A stretch of DNA of 64,000 bases from Gracilaria gracilis (GCA_030374805.1 JARGSG010000012.1:620001-684000); one strand, 5' to 3'; shown: positions 10,146 to 19,431, numbered from the stretch's first letter. The notes: a model not told the origin generated them from the letters alone. Translations and numbers: made by a program.

Positions 10146-10565
10146 ATGCAGCAGGGAGCCGCAGTGCCCGGCGCCGGCGCGCAGCCCGCGCTCGGCACGC
10201 TGCGCATCGGCGGGCGAGAGCTCAACCCCGAGCGCCTCATCTCCATGTTCAGTCGCACGTACTTTTGCCTGGGGCCCGTGTGTCTGCGGAGCGGCATCGG
10301 GCCTGGCGTGGGCGTGGGCTGCGGCGTGGGCGTGATCAAGGGACCCATGTTGCCCATCGGCGGCGAGTCGGGCAACATCGACTTTTTGAGGCAGCTGCCG
10401 GGCGGCTACCAGTTCATGAACGTGCTCAAGACCATTATGAGGAAGTTTCCGGGCAGCAAGACCGGCGTTGGATGCGGCGTTGGCGCGGGCTTTGGCTTTG
10501 GTATTGGTATCGCGCCTGCCGGCGGGGCGGGCGGAATGGGAGCTATGCGCATGGGCGGCATGAGT

Positions 10566-10603
<38 letters not shown>

Positions 10604-10901
10604 TATGGGCGGTATGGGCGGTATGGGCACGATGGGAGGTATGGGAGCAGGAATGGGAATGCAGGGTGCGGGCGGGGGTGCGTACTCGAACAACCAAGGA
10701 GTCGGAGCAACAGGCGCCACAGTTGCAACACCGCCCATCGGCACAACCACAGGCAGCAGCGCAGCAACCAAAGCGCTTGAAGATCGAGTGCTGGGCATAG
10801 AAGACAAGCTGCAAAAGCTAGAAGAGCGAGTGAATCTTTCCGAACGAATGAAGCAATTGGAGCAACGAATGGACGACATGCAAAAGAGAAAACGAAGATA
10901 A
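10146..10901 (+). CDS. Glycine-rich protein with MGG repeats and C-terminal coiled coil
   Basis: This is a 251-residue protein. The N-terminal third contains two glycine-zipper-like blocks, GPGVGVGCGVGVIKGPM (about 58-74) and TGVGCGVGAGFGFGIGIAP (about 106-124). About ten MGG/MGGMG units follow (codons GGC ATG GGC repeated, near 10555-10640), then a Gly/Ala/Thr linker. A C-terminal charged coiled coil (ALEDRVLGIEDKLQKLEERV onward) ends in a basic KRKRR. The GxGxGCGxGxG blocks resemble small plant glycine-rich proteins such as TGD5, but I cannot assign it. Glycine zippers often sit in membranes. Its stop lies only 19 nt from the stop of the convergent nuclease gene. GC content falls in the last third. 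Confidence 0.7.
10555..10640 (+). repeat. Tandem Met-Gly-Gly coding repeat
   Basis: Imperfect 9-nt units (ATGGGCGGC, later ATGGGCGGT) inside the glycine-rich gene. The switch from GGC to GGT in successive units suggests stepwise expansion. Confidence 0.8.
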
Positions 10902-10920
10902 TGGACAGTGCTTTTTATTA

Positions 10921-11623
10921 CTACTTGTTGTTGTTGTTGTTGTTACGTTTGCGACGTCGATACTCCCAGGGCTCCAACGGACGCGGAAATGACCACAGGC
11001 CAATTTTGGCGTTTCGGGCCTCCGTCTCCATGTGCGCGAGGTGTTCTCGTTTGTCATATGCTTTGTAGTGCCAGGCTGCACCTTGCTGAAGCAAGTATTC
11101 GCCGTAATTGACGCCATCACTTGTGATGACATCGGCAACGAGTCGGCCGTATCGGTCGGTGGTATGGACATACAAGGTAACGTTGGTTCGAAGCAACAAC
11201 TGTTGTCCAATCTGTTTGGCCTGCTGTCTGCAAGAGGAACACACGGGTGAGTGAGTACACACAGCCAACAAAGAGGTAAAAGAGAGTACATGCAATGCAA
11301 GGAAGGACGTACCCAAAGTTCTGCTTGGTTTCCGGACAATCTATGGCCATGACGCGCACTCGAGCGGTAGCCTTGTCGCCGGAAGCATCTGTGTAGTCGC
11401 AATTGAAAGTGTCGCCATCCGGCATCTTAAAGACGTATGCGCCGCGAATGACCTGCTTTCCCTCCGCGCCAGTTGGCACCGCATGTTGCGGCTGCTGAAT
11501 GAGCTCGGAGACGGTTTGCGCAGCGGTTTGCGCGACGGCGGCGGCATACGACAAGGGAGACTGTTGTTGCGGCTGCTGCTGAGGCTTGTCAGCCGGCAGG
11601 CAGATGGAGAGACAAGAGCCCAT
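10921..11623 (-). CDS. Staphylococcal-type (SNase/TNase) nuclease, N-myristoylated, one intron
   Basis: Exons 11313-11623 and 10921-11227 join across an 85-nt intron (donor GTACGT, acceptor TTGCAG) to give 205 residues. The start chosen at 11623 yields MGSCLSICLP, a textbook N-myristoylation plus palmitoylation signal, as in plant Ca2+-dependent CAN nucleases of the plasma membrane; the frame also has an ATG at 11722. The nuclease domain has KMPDGDTFNCDYTD, ARVRVMAIDCPETKQNFG, then exon 2 QQAKQIGQQLLL, TTDRYGRLVADV and LLQQGAAWHY. The catalytic pattern (Asp of DGDT, Arg of RVRVMAIDCPE, Arg of DRYGRL) appears intact. The C-terminus is basic with a run of Asn. It should cut DNA or RNA on the cytosolic face of a membrane. 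Confidence 0.87.
11228..11312 (-). other. Intron of SNase gene (85 nt)
   Basis: GTACGT donor and CTTGCAG acceptor; joining the exons restores NFG-QQAKQIG of the nuclease fold in frame. Confidence 0.82.
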
Positions 11624-11860
11624 GTTTGAAATGCGGCGAGCGTTGCAGCGCTTCCGTCGGCGAAGCGGCGCGCGCGCGCGGCGGAGAAGCAGCAGCTCGC
11701 GCTTTGTAAGCGAAGTTGCCAAAGCGCGGCGCGCATTGCTACACTACACACCGTCTCGAGTCGACAGTTGTGGACACGAGCAACGTGGCGCGTAGCCGCC
11801 ACGCTTTTTTCGATCCGTTGGCGGCGAATGGCGTCGCCACACGCGTGAGGGGGCAATCGC

Positions 11861-11900
11861 CACGTGGCCAACGCGGCCACGACCACACGTGCCACACGTG
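11861..11900. promoter_or_regulatory. Three clustered CACGTG (G-box) elements
   Basis: CACGTG occurs at 11861-11866, 11886-11891 and 11895-11900, inside the 411-nt divergent promoter between the nuclease and thioredoxin-fold genes. The hexamer is the usual target of bHLH or bZIP factors. Three copies in 40 bp is more than chance would usually give even in GC-rich DNA, although the high local GC raises the expectation. Confidence 0.5.
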
Positions 11901-12034
11901 CGCGCCACGCGCTGCGCCGCTCGTTGTTAGGTTGGACGGGAGCGCGGCGGCGACGGCGCGGCGAGTTGGCGGTGCCATCAACGGGCCGGGCCGTAAGATA
12001 GATAACGTTACCCAGCGGCACACGCACGGCAGCA

Positions 12035-13285
12035 ATGGGCGCGCAGGTGCAGCTCGCTGCGGACGGCGCGCAGCTGGCGCGCGTGTTGTTGTCCGCCACC
12101 GTCACCGTGCTGCTGCTGTGCAGCCCGTTCTCGTCCGAGAGCGAGTGCGCTGTGCGCACGCTTTCTCGCGCCGCGTCGCTCACCACCTGCCCGTCCGTGC
12201 AGTACGTGCAGTATGTGCTGCGCCCCGGCGAGAGCGTGCAGGCGGCGCCGCGGCGATGGCTTCCGTTCGGCGCCGCTTCTCACGCGGCCGTGGCCAATCT
12301 CACGCAGTTGCCGCCGCTGTTCCCGTTCGTGCGCGTGTTTCACAGCCAACTGCCGCCGCACGTGCACCACTTTGGCGACTCGTTGGACGCGTTTGTGCTG
12401 GCGCGCTTCATCTGCGACGTGTGCGGCGTGGACGTGGATTTGCCGCCCGTGCTGTCGCGCGACGCGTTTGCGCGCGCCGTGAGACGCAATGCGTTGGGCG
12501 CGCTGTTGATCGTGCCCATGCACCAAGCGCGACTGCAGCCGAAGCACCGCCGGCTCGCGGACGCCATTTTGAACGGCGCGCTGTCCGCCGCGTCGTGGTG
12601 GGAGCTTTCGTTGGTGGACTCGCTCAAGGACGAGCTGTTTGCGCGGCGCGTCGGCGATCATTCGCTGCTGTTTGTGCAGCTGGGCGATGATAAGGCAGTG
12701 CTGCACGCCTTGTCGCACGTTACGGAGCATAACGTGCGCGCGCTCATGCAGCGCTTTGAACGGCTGCCGCCTCGCACCGTGCTGCCAGACGCGGCGCTTG
12801 TCGCCGACAAGCAGCTGTCGTACTTTGATGGCGTTTCTGGCGCGCGCGCTTTGGTGCGTTTTGCGCAAAGTGCGCTTTCGCTGCGCGCGTTCGTGGAAGG
12901 CGATTATTCGGCGGCAACGGCGGCGGCGGCGGCGGCTACTGAGGCGGCGGTTTTGTGGGTGGTTGTGATACAGACATGGTGCGCGCATTGCCAACGAATC
13001 ATGCCCGTGTACGAGCGCTTTGCGCGCGTGGCTCGCGCCAGTGAGGCGGACGTGCGCGTGCTGCTGCTGCAAGAGGCGGACGCTTTGCCGCCGTTCCTGG
13101 AGCGGCTGGTGGACGGATTCCCCACCGTGCTGCGACTGCAGCAGTCGCACGGCGTGCGCGAGGTGCACGAGTACGTGGGGCAACATGAGCTGCACCATCT
13201 GATGCACGAGCACGAGCGCGAGCAGAGCGAGCGACTGCTGGCGGCGGAGCGCGCGCTGCGGCTGCTGCAGGCGGCGTCGCTGTAG
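12035..13285 (+). CDS. Membrane or secretory protein with C-terminal thioredoxin domain
   Basis: The protein has 416 residues and very strong G/C third positions. A hydrophobic segment at about 14-30 (LARVLLSATVTVLLLC) suggests a signal peptide or anchor. The middle part (40-290) is not recognised and might contain a redox-inactive thioredoxin-like fold. Residues 305-395 look like an active thioredoxin domain: VLWVVVIQTWCAHCQRIMPV with active site C-A-H-C (316-319), and the cis-proline motif GFPTVLRL (361-368). The C-terminus is a charged helix without KDEL-type retention. A role as a disulfide oxidoreductase in the secretory pathway is inferred. A long antisense frame (12008-13465) is a GC artefact. 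Confidence 0.75.
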   Translation: MGAQVQLAADGAQLARVLLSATVTVLLLCSPFSSESECAVRTLSRAASLTTCPSVQYVQYVLRPGESVQAAPRRWLPFGAASHAAVANLTQLPPLFPFVRVFHSQLPPHVHHFGDSLDAFVLARFICDVCGVDVDLPPVLSRDAFARAVRRNALGALLIVPMHQARLQPKHRRLADAILNGALSAASWWELSLVDSLKDELFARRVGDHSLLFVQLGDDKAVLHALSHVTEHNVRALMQRFERLPPRTVLPDAALVADKQLSYFDGVSGARALVRFAQSALSLRAFVEGDYSAATAAAAAATEAAVLWVVVIQTWCAHCQRIMPVYERFARVARASEADVRVLLLQEADALPPFLERLVDGFPTVLRLQQSHGVREVHEYVGQHELHHLMHEHEREQSERLLAAERALRLLQAASL

Positions 13286-13652
13286 CTGCAGCGAGCGAGC
13301 GGCCCCCGCCGCGTGCGCACCTGCCGCGTGCGCACGCGCCCACATGGCGCTGCATGTGATCAACATCATGTTGATGATCATCTCAAACAGCGCGCCGTGC
13401 GACCAGCCGTTCATTCGCCGCTCATTGCGCGCGCGCGCGCGCGTCAGTGCTTGACGTAAATTCAAACTTTTGAGTTCAAAATGGGCGCCGCCCCCGCGCT
13501 CCGTAGCTTTACAGCGGCAAGCTATCTACTGTAGTACTGTAATGTTACAGGGTACTGTATAGCTCGACCGCGTCACGCCGCGCCCCTCTGTCACGCTGTG
13601 CTTGTGTTGTGTGGTCAATGACCACTGGTCACCACACTGTGGTGGTGCAACA
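13286..13652. other. Intergenic, GC-rich, no gene seen
   Basis: Contains the 3' flank of the thioredoxin-fold gene and the upstream region of the next gene, with alternating GC dinucleotides near 13427-13442 and 13652-13667. Confidence 0.35.
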
Positions 13653-13862
13653 ATGCGCGCGCGCGCGCCCCCGCCCCGACACCACATCTGCCGATCATCG
13701 ATGATGGCGTCCAAGTCGCCGCAGGGTACGCCCACTGCCGTGTCTGTTGCGTCGTTCCATTCTCCAGCTGCTTGCGCCAGCCGCCGCCGCCACCGCCGCC
13801 GCCGCTTCGCCGCGCAGGTGGCGGCCGCCGTCGTGCACTCGCTGCTGGCGCAGCTGCCTTGC

Positions 13863-13906
<44 letters not shown>

Positions 13907-15179
13907 CTCGCAGCTGCGCTTGCGCCGCGCGCTTGATACCGTGCGACGCCCCACGCACTGCTTCCGCTTTGTGCCGCTGCCGCTCAGCATGCCGTGTCTG
14001 CGCGCCTGCGCGCGCACGGCGCGCCTGTTCCGCGTGAGCTGCGCGCTGCTGGGCGCGCTGGACGCGTGCGGCGCCGTCGAGGCGGCCGCCATGCGCGCGC
14101 TGCTGCACAGCGATGCGTTTCGCAGCCGCTCGGTCGCTTGTTACAAGCTGCACCTGCTGCCGCTGCTGCAGGACGTGTCGTACGCGCACGTCGCGCACAA
14201 GCCGCTCGCCGTCGCGGCGGTGGCGGTGTACCACGCGCTGGCGCAGTGCTTGTCGCGGCTGTACTTGCCGTTCACCGCGGCGCATCCGATGCATGTGCTT
14301 CATGTGATTGCGCTCTCGTACGCTGGCTGTGGCGACGTGCTGCGCGCCGTCATGCACGCGCTCACCGTTCTGTGCCGACAGCCGGCCAACGGCCTGCGCG
14401 CGTCGCACTACCATACGGCGCAAGTGGTGGTGCGCTTGGCAAATCCGTTCATGGCGGATGAGCACATGCAAATCAGCGTGCTGCGCTTGCTCAAGGTGCT
14501 ATGCAGCTGCGCTGAAAACGTAAACCAAGCGCTTCAATGTGCCGCAACGCAGCTACCTCTAACCATCCTATCTGCAAATCCTCACCACCCTAAACTGCTT
14601 CTCTTTGCTGCCATAACCTATCACAAACTAATTCGCACTGCCACGCCGCACCAAATGCGCACCACTACCTGTCAACATTCAGTGCAACTTCTCACTTGTG
14701 TTCTAAATAAGCATCCGACTAACTCACGCATTCAAATAGCCATTCTTTCCTCCCTACGCCGCCTACTAGCGTGCTACGATGACAAGGTGCTTCAACCCTT
14801 CCTCAACCAAAACGGCCCCCAAATCTGTCTAAACAACCTGTGTGTCTTCAACCAACCCTCTGATCTGCCTGTCATACGTGCAACTATGAAAATGTTGTTG
14901 TTGCTCCTCCACAGCAGCTGCCCATATTCGTTCCACCACACCCACTTGTTCAAAGCACTTGTTCCTTGCATGCTGCGGCGACCAACAAGCGTGCCCATTC
15001 TTTCATACGGCGTGCAAATCTTACACGCGTTTGCAGACACTGCCAACCCGCTCCACCACTGCATTCTGCCCGCACACGACGCCAAAGCGCTTGCCATCAG
15101 CCTCAAGCACAATCTATCGAGCCAGTTTTTGCTCCAACGAGCGTCGCTGCTGCAGCATCTGCTCGGGCAACCGCTCTAA
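13653..15179 (+). CDS. Helical-repeat (ARM/HEAT-like) protein, unknown function
   Basis: From the ATG at 13653 the protein has 508 residues; ATGs at 13701 and 13704 (MMASKSP) are equally plausible. An N-terminal basic region and a run of 14 prolines (CCG codons, about 13866-13907) are followed from about residue 95 by Leu/Ala/Cys-rich amphipathic helices to the C-terminus, for example VVVRLANPFMADEHMQISVL and IAILSSLRRLLACYDDKVLQ. This pattern fits an armadillo/HEAT solenoid, a protein-binding scaffold. I recognise no specific family. The coding sequence changes abruptly in base composition near 14510-14530: third positions before it are nearly all G/C, and after it A/T-rich, yet the frame and helical pattern run straight through. 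Confidence 0.7.
13865..13907 (+). repeat. CCG trinucleotide run encoding polyproline
   Basis: About 14 consecutive CCG units in frame with the helical-repeat protein. This is a slippage-prone microsatellite. Confidence 0.85.
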
Positions 15180-15475
15180 CAGCGCCAATGAAGCGATAAG
15201 GCCACCAATGGTACATCGAATCTTCAAATGTCTTGTTTAGCAAAAAGTAGTTCTACCTTTCTCTCCACTCGGAAACACATTAAACCTTCTTAACATATAA
15301 TCTGTACTGTACATGTTTTCCAAAAACAAGTGTGCCTACCATGCTTCCATTCTTCCTGTTCTATGTGCATTCAAAAAACGAATGAGCTAGCCGAAAGGGT
15401 GCCTGTCGCACGCAACCCGCAACCAACATGCCCACACTATTTCGCAACATTCCGTTCATACTTACTCCCAAAGTC
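15180..15475. other. 3' flanking region, nothing recognised
   Basis: An A/T-richer spacer downstream of the helical-repeat gene, with no open frame of interest. Confidence 0.35.
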
Positions 15476-15598
15476 CTAACGACGTTTGGAATCGGAAAGC
15501 GCAAAGCTTTGCGGTTTTTCAGCATCATCTACTAGTCTTGGCGCTTCCTTCTTCAGCGACGTGAACGCACCCGGCGGTTCCTTTCCGCTCCTCTTCAT
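15476..15598 (-). other. Possible small exon downstream of the AGC kinase
   Basis: Behind a good acceptor (TTTCGCAG, preceded by pyrimidine-rich sequence) lies a 40-codon frame, hydrophilic and Lys/Ser/Pro-rich, ending KPQSFALSDSKRR and stop. A matching donor (GAGAAG|GTAATT) sits at 15731/15730, just past the kinase stop. It may be an alternative C-terminal exon, a 3'-UTR intron or a separate small gene. I could not find a junction that joins it in frame to the kinase. Confidence 0.25.
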
Positions 15599-15761
15599 CT
15601 GCGAAATCATATCTACTCTGGTCGTGCAGCAGCATATAATACGCTCAAGCCCAGAGAACGATTCGAACACACAAGACACACATAGAAGAAAAAACAAAAA
15701 AACAAATTGAGGACAAAAAAAAATAATTACCTTCTCCCGCGACGCGCTACGTGGAGGCAAA

Positions 15762-17606
15762 TTATGTACGTGTACTCAAGTTTCGAGACAGAGAGTTGTG
15801 TGTTCCCGCAGTCTCGCAACTGTATGAATAACTGACGAGGAAGTCTCTCGGAAGAGGGTTATTCGACAGATTACGTAATGGCCACAAGACGCTCTCCGTA
15901 TACGCAGGACAGTCTTGATCCTCGTCCATTCTGATGCTCCTCCATTCGTCCTGGTTGAAGTTACGCAGGTCACCCATCTCCGGCGGCGGCAACACATCGG
16001 TCACAAACGGCGGAATCTCGCCTTTGGAAAGCGCCACCCAGTCCAAGTCCTTGAAGAACGGATGCGCACAAACCTCGGCAATTCCCTGCGGTCCGCATCC
16101 CAGCCGCCGCTTGGGATCAATCTCAATCAGGGCAGTGACCAGGGACATGGCCTGCTCGGACATGACGTCAGAATACCAGATGATAGGTTCCTTGGATGCG
16201 AAAATATTATCCCTCGCTTCTTGCAGACTCTGCGCCACGCGCGGTGGTCTTCCAATCATCACATGGTACAAGAACGTGCCAAGCGCCCACAGGTCGCAAC
16301 TGGGACCATACCCCACCTCTTCCAGAATTTCAGCGGCGGCGTAACTAAAGGTACCACACACCGTTCTTGTGAGCGCGTCCTCCGTGTCCAGCATCTTGCA
16401 CAGTCCAAAATCGGCCAGTCGCACACGCCCATTGCGGTCAAGCAGCACGTTTTCCGGCTTGAGATCGCGGAACACGATGCAACGGTCATGTAGCGCCTTG
16501 AGTCCAAGCAGCACTTGCGCCGTGATGATGCGCGCCTGGTTCTCCGAGATGCCCCCGCCGTGCACGTCGACAAAATTGTACACATCGCCACCCTCACAAA
16601 ACTCGGTGGCCAAGTAGAGCTTGTCCTCGGTCTGAAGCGCGTGTCGAAGCTTGACGATGAAGCCCGCATGATTCATGTGCTCGTGCGCCAGCCGTTCGTC
16701 TACGGCGTGGCGAAACTCGGAGGCGGAGTAGCCAAACGAGCCGCCCTTCTTGCTCATGCATTTGAGCGCGAGCTTACGGCCGGTCTTGAGGTCGCGCACG
16801 AGGAAGACTTTGCCGCTGGCGCCTTCGCCAATGGGCGCAATGAGCTGAAAGTCAGACAGGCGTGGCTGGCGAACAAGGCTGATATCGCGCAGCACTGTGG
16901 CCCAATGGTCGGCGTCGGCCTCCGACTTGAGGCGAAGCTGAATGGTGTAACCGTTTTTGGCAATATTGACGTTATGCTCAACAGCGCCCCTTCGGTTGAC
17001 GACAGTGTCCGCGGAAGACACCGCACAGCCCACCGGGGAGAAAACCTCCTTGACGGGATCGGACTTGTTGAGATACAGCAAGACGGTACTGCCCCTGACC
17101 TGCGCATAGCGCTTGACGACGTTGCGGCGGAACATCCACTTGGTAATCGGGCCGTGCGCAAGCCCCGGCGCGGCATGCACGGCCACATACAGCCAGCCCT
17201 CCGCGCGCAGCGGCATCTTGGCTAGAAGCGCGAGCGGGTCGACATGCCCCGGGGTGTTGCGCTCCCTCATGACGCCCTGCTCGCGGAAGAAGGCCATGCG
17301 GCGGGGGCGCGGCACGGCCGGCGCCGGCTGCACCGGGGTGGGGATGGACTTTGGCTTTGGCTTTGGCGCGTGGCGCATGCTGCCGCGCTTGGGCAGCAAA
17401 TTGGCGGCAGCGGCGGAGGGCGGCGGCAGCGACGGCGACGGCGGCGCGGCATCGTGCATGCGCGACTTGGAGCGGCGCTTGATGGTGCGCAGCGAGAAGC
17501 GGCGCGGCAGCGGCACGGCCACGCCGGACAGCGGCGCGATGCTGCCGGAGCGGCGGTCGTGCGGCGGCATGCGAATGGGGATGGAGTGCGTGCGATCCGG
17601 AGGCAT
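15762..17606 (-). CDS. PH-domain AGC protein kinase, Akt/SGK-like
   Basis: The product has 614 residues. A basic, Pro/Ser-rich N-terminus (1-130) precedes a PH domain (about 134-243: AEGWLYV to DADHWATVLRDIS). The kinase domain (253 to about 530) has every core motif: glycine loop IGEGASGKV (259-267), VAIK-type lysine in LALKCM (Lys282), FRDLKPENVLLD (379-390), DFG (399-401), activation segment TRTVCGTFSYAAAE (413-426, with AAE in place of APE) and DLWALGTFLYHV. The C-terminal tail ends with LVSYSY, which fits the AGC hydrophobic motif and is a probable TORC2-type phosphosite. PH plus AGC kinase is the Akt layout, implying recruitment by phosphoinositides and activation by a PDK1-like kinase. 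The 5' half is extremely GC-rich, the 3' end less so. Confidence 0.9.
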   Translation of the reverse strand: MPPDRTHSIPIRMPPHDRRSGSIAPLSGVAVPLPRRFSLRTIKRRSKSRMHDAAPPSPSLPPPSAAAANLLPKRGSMRHAPKPKPKSIPTPVQPAPAVPRPRRMAFFREQGVMRERNTPGHVDPLALLAKMPLRAEGWLYVAVHAAPGLAHGPITKWMFRRNVVKRYAQVRGSTVLLYLNKSDPVKEVFSPVGCAVSSADTVVNRRGAVEHNVNIAKNGYTIQLRLKSEADADHWATVLRDISLVRQPRLSDFQLIAPIGEGASGKVFLVRDLKTGRKLALKCMSKKGGSFGYSASEFRHAVDERLAHEHMNHAGFIVKLRHALQTEDKLYLATEFCEGGDVYNFVDVHGGGISENQARIITAQVLLGLKALHDRCIVFRDLKPENVLLDRNGRVRLADFGLCKMLDTEDALTRTVCGTFSYAAAEILEEVGYGPSCDLWALGTFLYHVMIGRPPRVAQSLQEARDNIFASKEPIIWYSDVMSEQAMSLVTALIEIDPKRRLGCGPQGIAEVCAHPFFKDLDWVALSKGEIPPFVTDVLPPPEMGDLRNFNQDEWRSIRMDEDQDCPAYTESVLWPLRNLSNNPLPRDFLVSYSYSCETAGTHNSLSRNLSTRT

Positions 17607-18270
17607 GTGAGCGACTGCGGCGGCGGGGGCGGGCGGGGGCGGGCGGGCAGGCGGTGGACGAGCGCGACGGGGGTGGACTGGGGGGGGGGGGGGCGGCGGG
17701 GGTGGGGGCGGTGGGGGCGAGGGCGACGACGAACAAACTCAAAGGCGCAGCTGGCTGCGAGCGACGCGCCACAACCGGAGCGCGCACGCGTTCAAATGGC
17801 GCCCGTGGCGCCGCAGCGCGGCGCACGCCCCCAGCGCGCTGCCACACCACCGCGACGCGACCCGCCGCCCCCCCCCCCCCCCCTCCCCTCCCCTCCCCCG
17901 CACGCCGTCACGCCGACGTGGCCACGTTGCGGCGCGCGGTGCCGCGCTTTGAGCGTGTTGCGTGTTGCGGCACACAAGTCACGTGCACAGCCGCGCGAGA
18001 CTGCCCCCCGCCGCCGTCACGCGCGCTCCCGTACGAAAATTTGAATTGTGCGTTCGACGCAACGCCGCTTTACAGCTGCACCCTCTGTAAGGCGCGCGCG
18101 GCTCCGTTCGCCAGCCGCGCCGCTTTCGCTTCTGGCTGCGCGCTTTCGCTTCTGGACGCACCGCTTACGCTCCTGGACGCACCGCTTTCGCTTCTGGCCG
18201 GCGATGGCGATGACGACGGCGGCAGCTGCTCCGTCGCGCCGTCGCCATCGCCATCGCTGTCGCAGCCGAC
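17607..18270. promoter_or_regulatory. GC-rich divergent promoter with G and C tracts
   Basis: The spacer lies between the kinase and the gene at 18271. It contains a run of 14 G (17680-17693) followed by further G-triplets to about 17726, and a run of 16 C (17868-17883) followed by CCCTCCCC units. Both could form quadruplexes or i-motifs. Long open frames here only reflect lack of stop codons. Confidence 0.45.
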
Positions 18271-18924
18271 ATGGTCATGTCCGCCGTGAGAGCGTCGCTA
18301 TGCATACTGACGCTGGCGCTGCTCACCGTGTGGCGAGCGGCCGCCGTGTCGGCGCCGTCCGACACGCGCGCGCGCGCATTCGCGCCCTACGTCACCGAGC
18401 GCCGCCGCGTCGCCGCGCAGCGCCGTCAGCTGCTGCGCCGCCGCCGCGACGCCGCACGTGCGCCGCAGGCCCCGCCGGAGGAGGCGCGGCTACGCAGCCT
18501 GATGCTGGGCGTGCATCGCACCGCCGCCGGCGCACCGAGCGCGCCGCCTAAGCTCGCGGACGGCCATACGTTCATCCCCACCGTGCGCGCGCCGCAGCAT
18601 GACGTGCCAGCCGCTGCGCGCCCGCCCGCCGCCGCCGCCGCCTCCGGCGCGCAGCACTCGCGCACGCGGCGGTCGGAACCGCCGCTGCGCCGCGGTGCCA
18701 CGTCACAGTCGCAGCTGGACGCCATGGTGTCGCAGCAGCTCCGCCCGCCCTCGCACGTCGCGTCTTCCCCGCATTCATCGCGGCGCGTAGCGCTGCTGCT
18801 GCTGCTGCTGCTGGGCGCCGCGCTGCTGGCGGCGGCCAGAGGCGCCGCCAAGCTGCGCCCGCTGCGTCGACTGCGCCGCCGACTGGGCGCGGCCGCCAAG
18901 CTGCGCGCCGGGCTCGGCGCCTGA
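18271..18924 (+). CDS. Predicted secreted/membrane protein, unknown
   Basis: The 217-residue protein has a signal-peptide-like N-terminus (residues 4-27, with core LCILTLALLTVW and end AAAVSA). An Arg/Ala/Pro-rich low-complexity middle follows. Near the C-terminus is a hydrophobic span (VALLLLLLLGAALLAAARG, about 173-191), then a basic tail KLRPLRRLRRRLG. The arrangement suggests a type I membrane protein with a short basic cytosolic tail. No family is recognised. The run of Leu is encoded by repeated CTG, so part of this could be microsatellite-derived. The very high GC makes chance frames likely, but the paired signal and membrane segments argue for a real gene. Confidence 0.5.
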   Translation: MVMSAVRASLCILTLALLTVWRAAAVSAPSDTRARAFAPYVTERRRVAAQRRQLLRRRRDAARAPQAPPEEARLRSLMLGVHRTAAGAPSAPPKLADGHTFIPTVRAPQHDVPAAARPPAAAAASGAQHSRTRRSEPPLRRGATSQSQLDAMVSQQLRPPSHVASSPHSSRRVALLLLLLLGAALLAAARGAAKLRPLRRLRRRLGAAAKLRAGLGA

Positions 18925-19431
18925 CAGGGCTGCGCACGCCGCCGCCGCCGCCGCCGCCGTCGCGGCTGCCGAGGTGCGGCGCGCGCGACAAGTGGCGCCG
19001 GCTGTCGTGCGTCGGCGCGCATACAGCGTGACGCCTTCGCCCGAGCGATGAGTGCGCGCGCGCCGCGGCGCTTTTTTTGGCGCCGTCGCGCCAAGGGGGA
19101 CCGTGCGCTGCGCGCGCGCCGCGCTGCCGCCATGCCGCCATGCCGCGCGCTGAGTTGGCGCGTTGGCGAGCGCCGCGTGCTGCGCCCGCGCGTTGCGTGT
19201 GCGGTGGCCGTTTTGCACGCGCTTCGCCGTGGCGAGCCATTACGTCAGGCTTGAACGAATCGGCGTACGACGTGAAACTTTTGCTGCTTGTGCGCGACGC
19301 GCCTGCACGATCGTCGCCCGCCATGTGTCTGCTCTGCGTGCGCCTTCAATTCGAACGCGCCTGCAGTTGGTGCGAACGCTCTTCGTCGCGCTCTGCCACC
19401 GAGCCCCCGAGCCTTTACTACGCTCGCAAAC
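18925..19431. other. Intergenic, GC-rich, no gene seen
   Basis: Contains GCC trinucleotide repeats (about 18939-18960). Overlapping frames on both strands show no domain features. Confidence 0.35.

Noticed and set aside
9920-10780. Plus-strand 286-codon frame overlapping the glycine-rich gene, and similar frames at 10104-10814, 11716-12690, 13695-14471, 16978-17850, 17244-18044 and 18426-19324
   Set aside because: Arg/Ala/His-rich, without domains, in the GC-rich island; they overlap better-supported genes or promoters.
12008-13465. Long antisense frame of 485 codons opposite the thioredoxin-fold gene
   Set aside because: Composition is Arg/Ala/His/Gln noise. High GC suppresses stop codons on all frames, and the plus-strand frame carries the real CAHC and GFPTV motifs.
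13865-13907. CCG run considered as a possible CRISPR or satellite array
   Set aside because: It is a simple in-frame trinucleotide run. No spaced repeats of CRISPR type exist anywhere in the window.
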